5,309 nucleotides of DNA from an uncultured Collinsella sp. (GCA_958438955.1 CAUBTS010000104.1:1-5309); one strand, 5' to 3'. Positions 1 to 5,014 are shown, counted from the stretch's first letter. Made by a program: numbers and translations. Notes: a model not told the origin generated them from the letters alone.

Positions 1-53
1 CAGGTCCGTATGGGGGCAACCCCATGAAGGTTCAAGTCCTTTCGCCCGCACCA
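1..53 (+). tRNA. tRNA-Leu (anticodon CAG), 3' part only
   Basis: The window opens inside a class II tRNA. Bases 1-3 are the anticodon CAG (positions 34-36), followed by G37, T38 and the 3' anticodon-stem strand CCGTA. A long variable arm follows, with stem TGGGG and CCCCA around GCAA, which limits the choice to Leu, Ser or Tyr. The T arm is GAAGG-TTCAAGT-CCTTT, then the acceptor strand CGCCCGC, discriminator A and an encoded CCA (51-53). A73, the implied GCGGGCG acceptor 5' strand and the 15-nt variable arm fit bacterial tRNA-Leu. The 5' half lies outside the window. The identity relies on the window starting exactly at base 34, which the spacing to the variable arm supports. Confidence 0.9.
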
Positions 54-60
54 TTGAATG

Positions 61-89
61 AAAGAGCTCCCAGCAATGGGAGCTTTTTT
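61..89 (+). terminator. Rho-independent terminator of tRNA-Leu
   Basis: An 8-bp stem AGCTCCCA/TGGGAGCT (65-72 with 77-84) closes a GCAA tetraloop and runs into six Ts. The As at 61-63 extend the stem into the T tract. It lies 7 nt after the CCA end of tRNA-Leu. The tRNA-Arg terminator later in the window uses the same GCAA tetraloop. Confidence 0.92.
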
Positions 90-140
90 GTTATGGGCCG
101 TTTTGGCAGATTTGACATATCGATTTCGCGCGGTAGATGT

Positions 141-366
141 CCCTGTGGTCAAAAAGTGGCAAATATGAGTACTGACATGAAAATAGAGACATTTCATGAA
201 GCTATTTTTGCTCATTTTGCGCAACAGATGTACGCTAATTTGGCTCAACCTTGAGACAAAATGAAGTAATTTCGATAGACCTCGGGTTCAACGAGGCGAT
301 TTTGACCCAAATACGCTGTTACTAAACTGGTAACAGTACTCATATTTGGCCTTTTTTGACCACGGG
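141..366. repeat. Intergenic element with 30-bp terminal inverted repeats
   Basis: The left arm (145-174) and right arm (334-363) are inverted copies matching at 27 of 30 positions. Both outer ends read GTGGTCAAAAA inward and both inner ends contain AAATATGAGTACTG. The mismatches cluster at the centre of the arm (GTGGC against AGGCC). Pairing resumes as CCC/GGG just outside the arms if one base is skipped. The core of about 160 bp is AT-richer than the neighbouring genes and holds smaller hairpins: CATGAAA/TTTCATG (176-198), CTCAA/TTGAG (244-255) and CCTCG/CGAGG (280-295). It has no open frame worth calling. I see no clear target-site duplication. It could be a MITE-like or other dispersed intergenic repeat, or a structured RNA. 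The inverted repeat is seen directly; mobility is inference. Confidence 0.7.
307..349. repeat. Two-tier hairpin at the right end of the inverted-repeat element
   Basis: CTGTTAC (316-322) pairs with GTAACAG (330-336) around a 7-nt loop. Outside an asymmetric internal loop, CCAAATA (307-313) pairs with TATTTGG (343-349). This uses the same bases as the long right arm of the surrounding inverted repeat, so the two structures exclude each other. It lies about 90 nt before the start of the SPFH gene. Confidence 0.55.
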
Positions 367-440
367 TCCTCTTGTTGGTGTCACACAGCTGCTTCGTGCG
401 GGTATCCTAATGCCAACGTGTGCCTATCAGAGGAGAGACC

Positions 441-1379
441 ATGCTGTTGTCCGGTATCATCGCTGCCCTTACCAGCCTTTTGATTCCCATCATCATTCTG
501 TTGCTGCTGCTTCCCAACGCCTGCTACGTCGTTGAACAGCAGCATGCCGTGATCATCGAGCGTCTGGGCAAGTTTAACCGCATCGTCAACGCGGGCTTCC
601 ACATGAAGGTGCCCGTGATCGACCGCAAGGCCGCCACGGTGAGTCTGCGAACCATGAAAAACGGTTTTGGCATCGACGTTAAGACCCAGGACAACGTGAC
701 CATCGGCCTTGAGGTCTCTGCTCAGTACCACGTGAGCTATGACATGGGCGCCGGCCCGGCAGATTCGGGCATCTACAAGAGCTACTATATGCTGCAGGAG
801 CCCGTCGACCAGATGCGTGACTTCATCACCGACGCCCTGCGCTCTTCGATTCCCGTCTACACACTCGATGAGGTCTTTGCCAAGAAGGACGACATCGCCA
901 AGGATGTCAACGCTACCGTTTCCGAGCAGATGGCCGCCTACGGCTTCACCCTCGTGTCGACGCTCATCACCAAAATCGCACTGCCGACCGAGGTTGAGAA
1001 CTCCATGAACGACATCAACGCCGCCCAGCGCAAGCGCGCTGCGGCACAGGAGCTCGCTGAGGCAGACCGCATCAAGCGCGTCACCGAGGCGACCGCCGAG
1101 GCTGAGGCTATGGAAAAGGCGGGCGAGGGCATCGCCAACCAGCGCAAGGCCATCGCGCTGGGTATCAAAGATTCGCTCGAGATCATCCAGGAGACGGGTG
1201 TCGGCAATGACGAGGCCAACCAACTGTTCATGTTTACGCAGTGGTCCGAGATGATGACGGAGTTCGCTCGCACGGGTAAAACCTCGACGGTCGTGCTGCC
1301 GAGCGACTTTTCGCAGTCGGCCTCGATGTTCGAGCAGATGCTGGCCGCCGGCAAAGTTCAAAACGATTCGAAGGAGTAG
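441..1379 (+). CDS. SPFH/Band 7 membrane protein, HIR-like
   Basis: This is a 312-residue membrane-anchored SPFH (stomatin/prohibitin/flotillin/HflKC) protein. Residues 5-28 are one hydrophobic segment (LLIPIIILLLLLP), an N-terminal anchor with no cleavage site. The Band 7 domain follows directly (VVEQQHAVIIERLGKF, then VPVID, then KTQDNVTIGLEVSAQY). The stretch YTLDEVFAKKDDIAKDVN and the downstream NDINAAQRKRAAAQELAEA closely resemble plant hypersensitive-induced-reaction proteins. A charged Ala/Glu-rich coiled coil at about 185-235 would drive oligomerisation into rings or membrane microdomains, as known for the family. The ATG at 441 is chosen because AGGAG sits 5 nt upstream (431-435). 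An in-frame GTG at 420 has no such site. It lies 6 nt upstream of rlmH, so the two are probably co-transcribed. No adjacent NfeD or FtsH partner is visible and the substrate is unknown. Confidence 0.92.
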   Translation: MLLSGIIAALTSLLIPIIILLLLLPNACYVVEQQHAVIIERLGKFNRIVNAGFHMKVPVIDRKAATVSLRTMKNGFGIDVKTQDNVTIGLEVSAQYHVSYDMGAGPADSGIYKSYYMLQEPVDQMRDFITDALRSSIPVYTLDEVFAKKDDIAKDVNATVSEQMAAYGFTLVSTLITKIALPTEVENSMNDINAAQRKRAAAQELAEADRIKRVTEATAEAEAMEKAGEGIANQRKAIALGIKDSLEIIQETGVGNDEANQLFMFTQWSEMMTEFARTGKTSTVVLPSDFSQSASMFEQMLAAGKVQNDSKE

Positions 1380-1385
1380 ACGCGC

Positions 1386-1856
1386 GTGAAATACACCGTC
1401 GTTTGCGTCGGTAAGCTCAAGGAGCGCTTTTGGAAGGACGCGTGCGCTGAGTACGCCAAGCGCCTAGGTGCCTATGCCAAGGTTGATATCCGCGAGGTGG
1501 CCGATATCGACCCGGCTAAGGCGGGCGGCGTGGATGCCGCGCGCGACAAGGAGGGGGCGGCGATTCTTGCTGCCTTGCCGTCTCGAGCGCATGTGATCCT
1601 GCTGGCCATTGAGGGCAAAGAGCGCTCGAGCGAGGAGTTTTCGGCGCGGCTCGATGATCTTATGCTGCGTGGTAACAGCGACATCGCCTTTGTGATTGGC
1701 GGATCGGACGGCGTGAGCGATGACGTGCGCGCCCGCGCCGACGAGATGCTCAGCTTTGGACGCATTACCTTGCCGCATAACCTGGCGCGCGTGGTGCTGC
1801 TGGAGCAAATCTACCGCGCCTGCAAGATCAGTCGTGGCGAGCCGTATCACAAATAG
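1386..1856 (+). CDS. rlmH: 23S rRNA pseudouridine-1915 N3-methyltransferase RlmH
   Basis: This SPOUT-class methyltransferase uses S-adenosylmethionine to methylate N3 of pseudouridine 1915 in helix 69 of 23S rRNA, acting on assembled 70S ribosomes. At 156 residues it has the family length (about 155-160). Visible hallmarks are the N-terminal VGKLKERFWKDACAEYAKRL (8-27), the AdoMet-binding trefoil-knot loop FVIGGSDG (102-109), and the C-terminal block with LPHNLARV (129-136), EQIYRA (140-145) and a terminal GEPYHK, where the Tyr-His pair near the end is characteristic. The start is GTG at 1386. AAGGAG at 1371-1376, inside the end of the SPFH gene, gives a 9-nt spacer and suggests translational proximity within one operon. 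Nothing is missing or truncated. Confidence 0.97.
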   Translation: MKYTVVCVGKLKERFWKDACAEYAKRLGAYAKVDIREVADIDPAKAGGVDAARDKEGAAILAALPSRAHVILLAIEGKERSSEEFSARLDDLMLRGNSDIAFVIGGSDGVSDDVRARADEMLSFGRITLPHNLARVVLLEQIYRACKISRGEPYHK

Positions 1857-1873
1857 GTCGGCAATACGAAACA

Positions 1874-1933
1874 ATGGCGTGGGACAATACCTTTCGTTTT
1901 GAGGAATGTGTCTGGAAGGACTATGAGATATGA
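1874..1933 (+). CDS. Possible 19-codon micro-ORF overlapping the proC start
   Basis: The rlmH-proC gap holds a small frame starting ATG at 1874 that encodes MAWDNTFRFEECVWKDYEI. It stops at TGA 1931-1933, overlapping the proC start in an ATGA arrangement typical of translational coupling. The peptide is rich in aromatic and acidic residues and resembles no leader peptide I know; it contains no proline, so it is not an obvious proline attenuator. No convincing Shine-Dalgarno lies upstream of its ATG, and the overlap could be chance. The proC ribosome site lies inside this frame. Confidence 0.2.
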   Translation: MAWDNTFRFEECVWKDYEI

Positions 1934-2700
1934 AGATTGGATTTGTCGGTTTTGGCAATATGGCGAGCGCTATGGCCGATGGCTGGATCGCTGCCGGTGT
2001 AGCTGTGAGCGACATGTGCGCCTGCGCGGGTCGCTACGACGCACTGGTTGAGCGCTGCGAGGCGCGCGGCATGGTCGCCTGTCACGATGCCGCCGAGGTT
2101 GTCGCCGCATCCGATATCGTGGTCGCTGCGGTCAAACCGTACATGATCGAGAAGGTATTCGCCCCGCTCAAGGACATTCTTGCCGACAAGGTCGTTCTGT
2201 CGGTTGCCTGGACTTGGGACAGTGCCAAGTGGGAGCAGGTCCTGCCGGGCGTCGCGCATATCTCGACGGTGCCCAACACACCGGTTTCGGTGGGCGAGGG
2301 CGTCATCGCCTGCGAGAAGGCTTCCACGCTTAGTGATGAGCAGAGCGCAGTGGTGCTTGATCTGCTTGGCAAGCTCGGTGCGGTGGTCGAGCTCGATACG
2401 AGCCTGCTGTTTGTGGGCGGCACGGTGGGTGGTTGCGCTCCGGCATTTGTCGCCATGGCAATCGAGGCCCTGGGCGATGCAGCGGTCAAGCACGGTATCC
2501 CGCGTGCCGATGCCTATCGCATTGTGAGCCAGATGGTGCTGGGTACGGCAAAGCTGCAGCTTGCAACTGGCCAGCATCCTGCGGCGATGAAGGATGCCGT
2601 ATGCTCGCCCGGTGGTGCCACCATCAAGGGCGTTGTTGCACTCGAGGACGCCGGCATGCGCAGCGCCCTGGTCAAGGCAATCGACGCAACTCTCCAGTAA
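1930..2700 (+). CDS. proC: Pyrroline-5-carboxylate reductase
   Basis: This enzyme reduces 1-pyrroline-5-carboxylate to L-proline with NAD(P)H in the cytosol, the last step of proline synthesis. At 256 residues it is slightly short of the usual 265-275, ending soon after the dimerisation domain. The N-terminal Rossmann motif is GFVGFGNMASAM (4-15), followed by AAVKP (66-70) and VPNTPVSVGEG (114-124). The C-terminal helical domain has EALGDAAVKHGIPRADAY (179-196) and the active-site loop SPGGATI (226-232), which keeps the catalytic Thr231. Two normally conserved segments are unusual. SIAAG-like sequence is replaced by SVAWTW (91-96), and the serine-rich GxSGSGPAY loop reads GGTVGGCAPAF (163-173). 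The start at ATG 1930 is preceded by GGAAGGA (1914-1920), 9 nt away. It follows rlmH by 73 nt with no terminator between, so it is likely the last gene of that operon. Confidence 0.93.
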   Translation: MKIGFVGFGNMASAMADGWIAAGVAVSDMCACAGRYDALVERCEARGMVACHDAAEVVAASDIVVAAVKPYMIEKVFAPLKDILADKVVLSVAWTWDSAKWEQVLPGVAHISTVPNTPVSVGEGVIACEKASTLSDEQSAVVLDLLGKLGAVVELDTSLLFVGGTVGGCAPAFVAMAIEALGDAAVKHGIPRADAYRIVSQMVLGTAKLQLATGQHPAAMKDAVCSPGGATIKGVVALEDAGMRSALVKAIDATLQ

Positions 2701-2859
2701 AACCTGCCATTTAGGGACAGGTTTATTTCGGCAGGGTTTTCCTGCAGTTTTGTACCTTGAGCAAAAAGCGCCCCGCAACTGGCTCAATTCCAGTTGCGGG
2801 GCGCTTGCGTTTGCCCAGATAAAACAGACCAAAATAAACCTGTCCCTTTTTGGCAGGTT
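2701..2859. repeat. 159-bp nested palindromic element between convergent genes
   Basis: The element starts on the base after the proC stop and ends inside the stop codon of the converging minus-strand gene. Outer arms AACCTGCCA (2701-2709) and TGGCAGGTT (2851-2859) pair perfectly. After a 3-nt TTT/TTT internal loop, AGGGACAGGTTTATTT (2713-2728) pairs perfectly with 2832-2847. Inside are a small GCAGG/CCTGC hairpin (2731-2745) and a very stable 17-bp hairpin (2766-2806). In sum about 25 bp of long-range pairing encloses the strong stem-loop. It looks like a REP- or MITE-type palindromic unit that may double as a terminator. The pairing is seen directly; an origin as a mobile unit is inference. 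Confidence 0.75.
2763..2806 (-). terminator. Strong hairpin terminator for the minus-strand small gene
   Basis: A perfect 17-bp stem (2766-2782 with 2790-2806), containing GCGCCCCGCAACTGG, has a 7-nt loop CTCAATT. Read on the minus strand it is followed directly by TTTTT (2767-2763), a canonical intrinsic terminator about 50 nt past the small gene's stop. Read on the plus strand the T tract is poor (TTGCGTTTGCC), so it may stop proC transcripts less efficiently. No other plus-strand terminator follows proC. Confidence 0.8.
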
Positions 2860-3031
2860 AGTCCCAGAAGCTGTCCTCCTCATCCTCGGACTTGGGTCCG
2901 CGGTCGACGTACATCTTATGGGTACGCTTCTCCATTACAAAGGCAAGAATCGCAAATAACAGGATGCCGCCGGCGAAAAGGATGGCAAAACCGGTGCGGG
3001 TGCCAAACAAAAAGGAAAAAACTGCGTCCAT
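2858..3031 (-). CDS. 57-residue single-pass membrane protein, unknown function
   Basis: I do not recognise a family. The protein begins MDAVFSFLFGTRTG and has one strongly hydrophobic segment at about residues 14-33 (FAILFAGGILLFAILAFVM). It continues with a basic EKRTHKMYVDR stretch and ends in a very acidic tail (KSEDEEDSFWD). The basic patch after the helix suggests that the C-terminal tail is cytoplasmic. AAGAAGG lies 6 nt before the ATG on the minus strand. The gene has a plausible promoter shared with divergent serS and a strong terminator after its stop, so it looks like an independent one-gene transcript. The frame is intact and codon use is ordinary for the window. Possible roles, such as a small regulator of a membrane complex, are speculation. 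Confidence 0.75.
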   Translation of the reverse strand: MDAVFSFLFGTRTGFAILFAGGILLFAILAFVMEKRTHKMYVDRGPKSEDEEDSFWD

Positions 3032-3050
3032 TGGGTGCCTTCTTGCGTAG

Positions 3051-3086
3051 TTGAGTTGGGTCGTAAACGCTCATAAGTATATACTT
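3051..3086. promoter_or_regulatory. Overlapping divergent promoters for serS and the small membrane gene
   Basis: The perfect 12-bp palindrome AAGTATATACTT (3075-3086) contains TATACT on both strands (3080-3085 plus, 3081-3076 minus). For serS, TTGGGT at 3056-3061 would be the -35 with an 18-nt spacer, giving a transcript start near 3092. For the minus-strand gene the -35 candidate, CTTGTA read from 3103-3098, is weaker, with a 16-nt spacer. The two -10 elements overlap, so simultaneous polymerase binding would be excluded. Promoter assignment is by eye. Confidence 0.45.
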
Positions 3087-3102
3087 GCCCATACATGTAC
3101 AA

Positions 3103-3112
3103 GGTTGCAACC
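3103..3112. promoter_or_regulatory. Palindrome in the serS leader, possible operator
   Basis: GGTTGCAACC is a perfect 10-bp palindrome about 30 nt before the serS start, just downstream of another palindrome, TACATGTA (3092-3099). Both fall around or after the predicted serS transcript start. They could be binding sites for a dimeric regulator. No family can be named and chance is possible. Confidence 0.2.
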
Positions 3113-3142
3113 TAAATGGAATGTATATCGCCGGAGGATCTA

Positions 3143-4426
3143 ATGCTTGATATCAAGTTTGTTCGCGAGAACCCCGATGCCATCGATGTCGCCATGGCTA
3201 ACCGCCAGACGTCTTGGGATCGCGAGAAGTTCTTTGAGCTCGACGACGAGCGTCGTGCCGTCATCACCGAGGTCGAGGAGCTCCAGGCTACGCGCAACGC
3301 CGAGTCCAAGAAGATCGGCGCCCTGATGAAGGAGGGCAAGAAGGACGAGGCCGAGGCCGCCAAGGAGGCCGTACGCGCCGTCAACGAGAAGATTGACGGC
3401 CTGGCCGAGCGCCGCACCGCTCTCGAGCAGGAGCAGTACGACTTCATGGCTCACCTGCCCAACATTCCTTGCGAGGCCACGCCGTACGGCAAGGACGAGG
3501 ACGAGAACATTGAGCGCCGTCGTTGGGGCACCCCGCGCGAGTTCGACTTCGACTTTAAGCCGCACTGGGATCTGGGCACCGATCTGGACATCCTCGACTT
3601 CGAGCGTGGCAATAAGCTCTCCGGCAGCCGCTTTACCGTTCTCGGTGGCGCCGGCGCCCGCCTTGAGCGCGCCCTCATCAACTTCTTCCTCGATACGCAC
3701 ACCAGCCGTGGCTTTAAGGAGTGGTGGCCGCCTATCGTCGTCAAGCGTCAGACTATGTTCGGCACGGGTCAGCTGCCCAAGTTTGAGGACGACGCCTATC
3801 ACGTCTCGGGCGACAACTTCCTGATCCCCACCGCCGAGGTCGTGCTCACCAACCTGCACGCCGGCGAGGTCCTCGATGCCGACACCCTGCCGCGCCGCTA
3901 CACCGCCTTCACCCCCTGCTTCCGTGAGGAGGCCGGTTCCGCCGGTCGCGACACCCGCGGCATCATCCGTCAGCACGAGTTCGACAAGGTCGAGATGGTC
4001 AAGTTCGCTAAGCCGGAGGAGTCCGACGAGGAGCTCGAGAGCATGACCGCCGAGGCCGAGTACCTGCTGCAGCAGCTGGGCCTTCCGTATCGCGTGATTA
4101 GCCTGTGCACCGGCGACCTGGGCTTCTCTGCCCGTCAGACCTACGACGTCGAGGTCTGGCTGCCGAGCTACAACGCCTACAAGGAGATCAGCTCCTGCTC
4201 CAACTGCGGTGACTTCCAGGCTCGCCGCGCCAACATCAAGTATCGCGACCCCGAGAACTTCAAGGGTTCGCGCTACCTGCACACTCTCAACGGTTCCGGC
4301 CTGCCGGCCGGCCGCACCATGGCCGCCATTCTGGAGAATTACCAGAACGCCGACGGCACCATCACGATCCCCGAGGTTCTGCGTCCTTACATGGGCGGTC
4401 TCGAGAAGATTGAGCCGGTCGCGTAA
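3143..4426 (+). CDS. serS: Seryl-tRNA synthetase
   Basis: This class II aminoacyl-tRNA synthetase charges tRNA-Ser (and tRNA-Sec where present) with serine using ATP, in the cytosol. Its 427 residues match the usual bacterial length. Residues 1-110 form the N-terminal tRNA-binding arm: MLDIKFVRENPD, then a long, highly charged antiparallel coiled coil at about 30-100. The catalytic domain shows the serine-binding TAE (230-232), motif 2 with FREEAGSAGRDTRGIIRQHEF (260-280 region), and motif 3 NGSGLPAGRTMAAILENYQ (383-401). SSCSNCGDFQARR (350-362) is also typical. ATG 3143 is chosen because CGGAGGA (3132-3138) lies 4 nt upstream and MLDIKFVRENP is the family N-terminus; an in-frame ATG at 3116 would add nine unconserved residues. 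Codons are more strongly C-ending than in neighbouring genes, as expected for high expression. It has its own promoter and terminator. Confidence 0.98.
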   Translation: MLDIKFVRENPDAIDVAMANRQTSWDREKFFELDDERRAVITEVEELQATRNAESKKIGALMKEGKKDEAEAAKEAVRAVNEKIDGLAERRTALEQEQYDFMAHLPNIPCEATPYGKDEDENIERRRWGTPREFDFDFKPHWDLGTDLDILDFERGNKLSGSRFTVLGGAGARLERALINFFLDTHTSRGFKEWWPPIVVKRQTMFGTGQLPKFEDDAYHVSGDNFLIPTAEVVLTNLHAGEVLDADTLPRRYTAFTPCFREEAGSAGRDTRGIIRQHEFDKVEMVKFAKPEESDEELESMTAEAEYLLQQLGLPYRVISLCTGDLGFSARQTYDVEVWLPSYNAYKEISSCSNCGDFQARRANIKYRDPENFKGSRYLHTLNGSGLPAGRTMAAILENYQNADGTITIPEVLRPYMGGLEKIEPVA

Positions 4427-4449
4427 GCTAGCTGCATAGGCGATTTGCG

Positions 4450-4478
4450 AGGGCGCTCCTTTTAGGGGCGCCCTTTTT
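4450..4478 (+). terminator. Rho-independent terminator of serS
   Basis: The 9-bp stem GGGCGCTCC/GGGGCGCCC (4451-4459 with 4465-4473, one T-G pair) has loop TTTTA and is followed by TTTTT. An A-T pair at the base extends it. It lies about 25 nt after the serS stop. Confidence 0.93.
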
Positions 4479-4524
4479 GTGTACGGCTATACCATGCCGT
4501 GCGGACAGCTCGATAGAAAACACA

Positions 4525-4538
4525 CGAACAAACGTTCT
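4525..4538. promoter_or_regulatory. LexA-like SOS box upstream of the orphan gene
   Basis: CGAACAAACGTTCT matches the Bacillus-type LexA operator consensus CGAACRNRYGTTYC at 13 of 14 positions. It contains the symmetric core GAAC-N4-GTTC that actinobacterial LexA sites share. It lies 60 nt before the ATG of the 125-residue gene, and its right half overlaps the only plausible -35 of that gene, a normal place for a repressor to act. Binding is inferred from sequence alone. Confidence 0.5.
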
Positions 4539-4564
4539 GTATACAGCCATTTACCTGCTATGCT
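4535..4564 (+). promoter_or_regulatory. Putative extended -10 promoter of the orphan gene
   Basis: TGCTATGCT (4556-4564) reads as an extended -10 (TGN plus TATGCT). The -35 candidate, TTCTGT at 4535-4540 with an 18-nt spacer, is poor, as is common for extended -10 promoters. The predicted start is near 4571, leaving a leader of about 27 nt that carries the ribosome site. Confidence 0.4.
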
Positions 4565-4597
4565 TTTGCTAGCTAAGAGCAAGAGAAAGGGGATGTG

Positions 4598-4975
4598 ATG
4601 GAGCTGTTCGACGAGCGGGTTGTTTTGTTCCAGAGCGATGAGGGCGGGGAGCACCTGCTGGTAACGTGCGAGCCGTCGGGTATGGGTGGCTTGGTGGTTC
4701 GGCAGACGAGTGAGGGGCCATTGACGCAATGGTGCTATGAGGAGTCGCCGCATGTGGTCGAGACGTTTGTGGCGCATGAGGCGCTTGTTGTCCTTGAGCA
4801 CTTCTATGGTGTTGGAACTTCTAATCAGGTGGCCCGAATGCTGAGCATCTCGTTTGCCGACTACGACTGTGCCCAACGGGTGCGGTCGCTTCTGGGGGAG
4901 CTTGGCGCCGGGTTCGATGTGATCGAAAAGCCAATCGATCGCACGAAAAGCGCTGATGCTCGTGGCGCAGCGTAA
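4598..4975 (+). CDS. Conserved-looking protein of unknown function, 125 residues
   Basis: I do not recognise this protein. It starts MELFDERVVLFQSDEGGEHL, with alternating hydrophobic residues that suggest beta strands (RVVLFQ, HLLVTCE, GLVVRQ). A probably helical middle follows (VVETFVAHEALVVLEHFY, 53-70), then NQVARMLSISFADYDCAQRVRSLLGELG (76-103) and a charged tail rich in Lys, Arg, Asp and Ala. It has no signal peptide or membrane segment and is probably a soluble cytosolic protein. Cysteines at 24, 46 and 91 form no metal-binding pattern. AAAGGGG (4586-4592) lies 5 nt before ATG 4598; a GTG at 4595 is an alternative start. The gene stands alone between the serS terminator and the tRNA-Arg promoter, with a LexA-like box at its promoter. 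GC-rich third positions support plus-strand coding over the longer antisense frame. Confidence 0.8.
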   Translation: MELFDERVVLFQSDEGGEHLLVTCEPSGMGGLVVRQTSEGPLTQWCYEESPHVVETFVAHEALVVLEHFYGVGTSNQVARMLSISFADYDCAQRVRSLLGELGAGFDVIEKPIDRTKSADARGAA

Positions 4976-5014
4976 CAAATTGTGGCTCGCGCGAAAAAAA
5001 GTTTGAGATTTTGC

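Noticed and set aside
112..139. TTGACA followed by TAGATG as a promoter into the inverted-repeat element
   Set aside because: The -35 is perfect, but the -10 matches only three of six bases at a 16-nt spacer and there is no gene behind it.
24..254. 76-codon plus-strand frame at the window start
   Set aside because: It begins inside tRNA-Leu and reads through that gene's terminator and the left inverted repeat; it has no independent ribosome site.
420..440. Earlier GTG start for the SPFH gene
   Set aside because: It would add seven residues before the membrane anchor and has no Shine-Dalgarno, whereas AGGAG sits ideally before ATG 441.
381..1361. 326-codon minus-strand frame
   Set aside because: It is antisense to the SPFH gene and arises from GC-rich third positions; the plus-strand product is a clear family member.
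2594..3054. Two overlapping plus-strand frames (121 and 86 codons) after proC
   Set aside because: They run through the palindromic element and antisense to the small membrane gene; no ribosome site or domain was seen.
3116..3142. Earlier ATG start for serS
   Set aside because: The nine extra residues are outside the family N-terminus, and GGAGGA lies inside this extension, positioned for ATG 3143.
3032..3142. T-box or other riboswitch before serS
   Set aside because: The leader is only about 50 nt from the predicted start and lacks a T-box sequence, specifier stem or terminator.
3140..4282. 380-codon minus-strand frame opposite serS
   Set aside because: It is a low-complexity Leu/Val/Gly-rich shadow of a strongly C-ending gene, with no recognisable domain.
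4563..4585. 8-bp hairpin before the orphan gene's ribosome site
   Set aside because: Its left half lies in the -10 element, upstream of the predicted transcript start, so it would not form in RNA.
4487..4978. 163-codon minus-strand frame opposite the orphan gene
   Set aside because: It is longer than the plus-strand gene, but it runs across the LexA-like box and promoter. The plus frame has the ribosome site and the expected GC-rich third positions.
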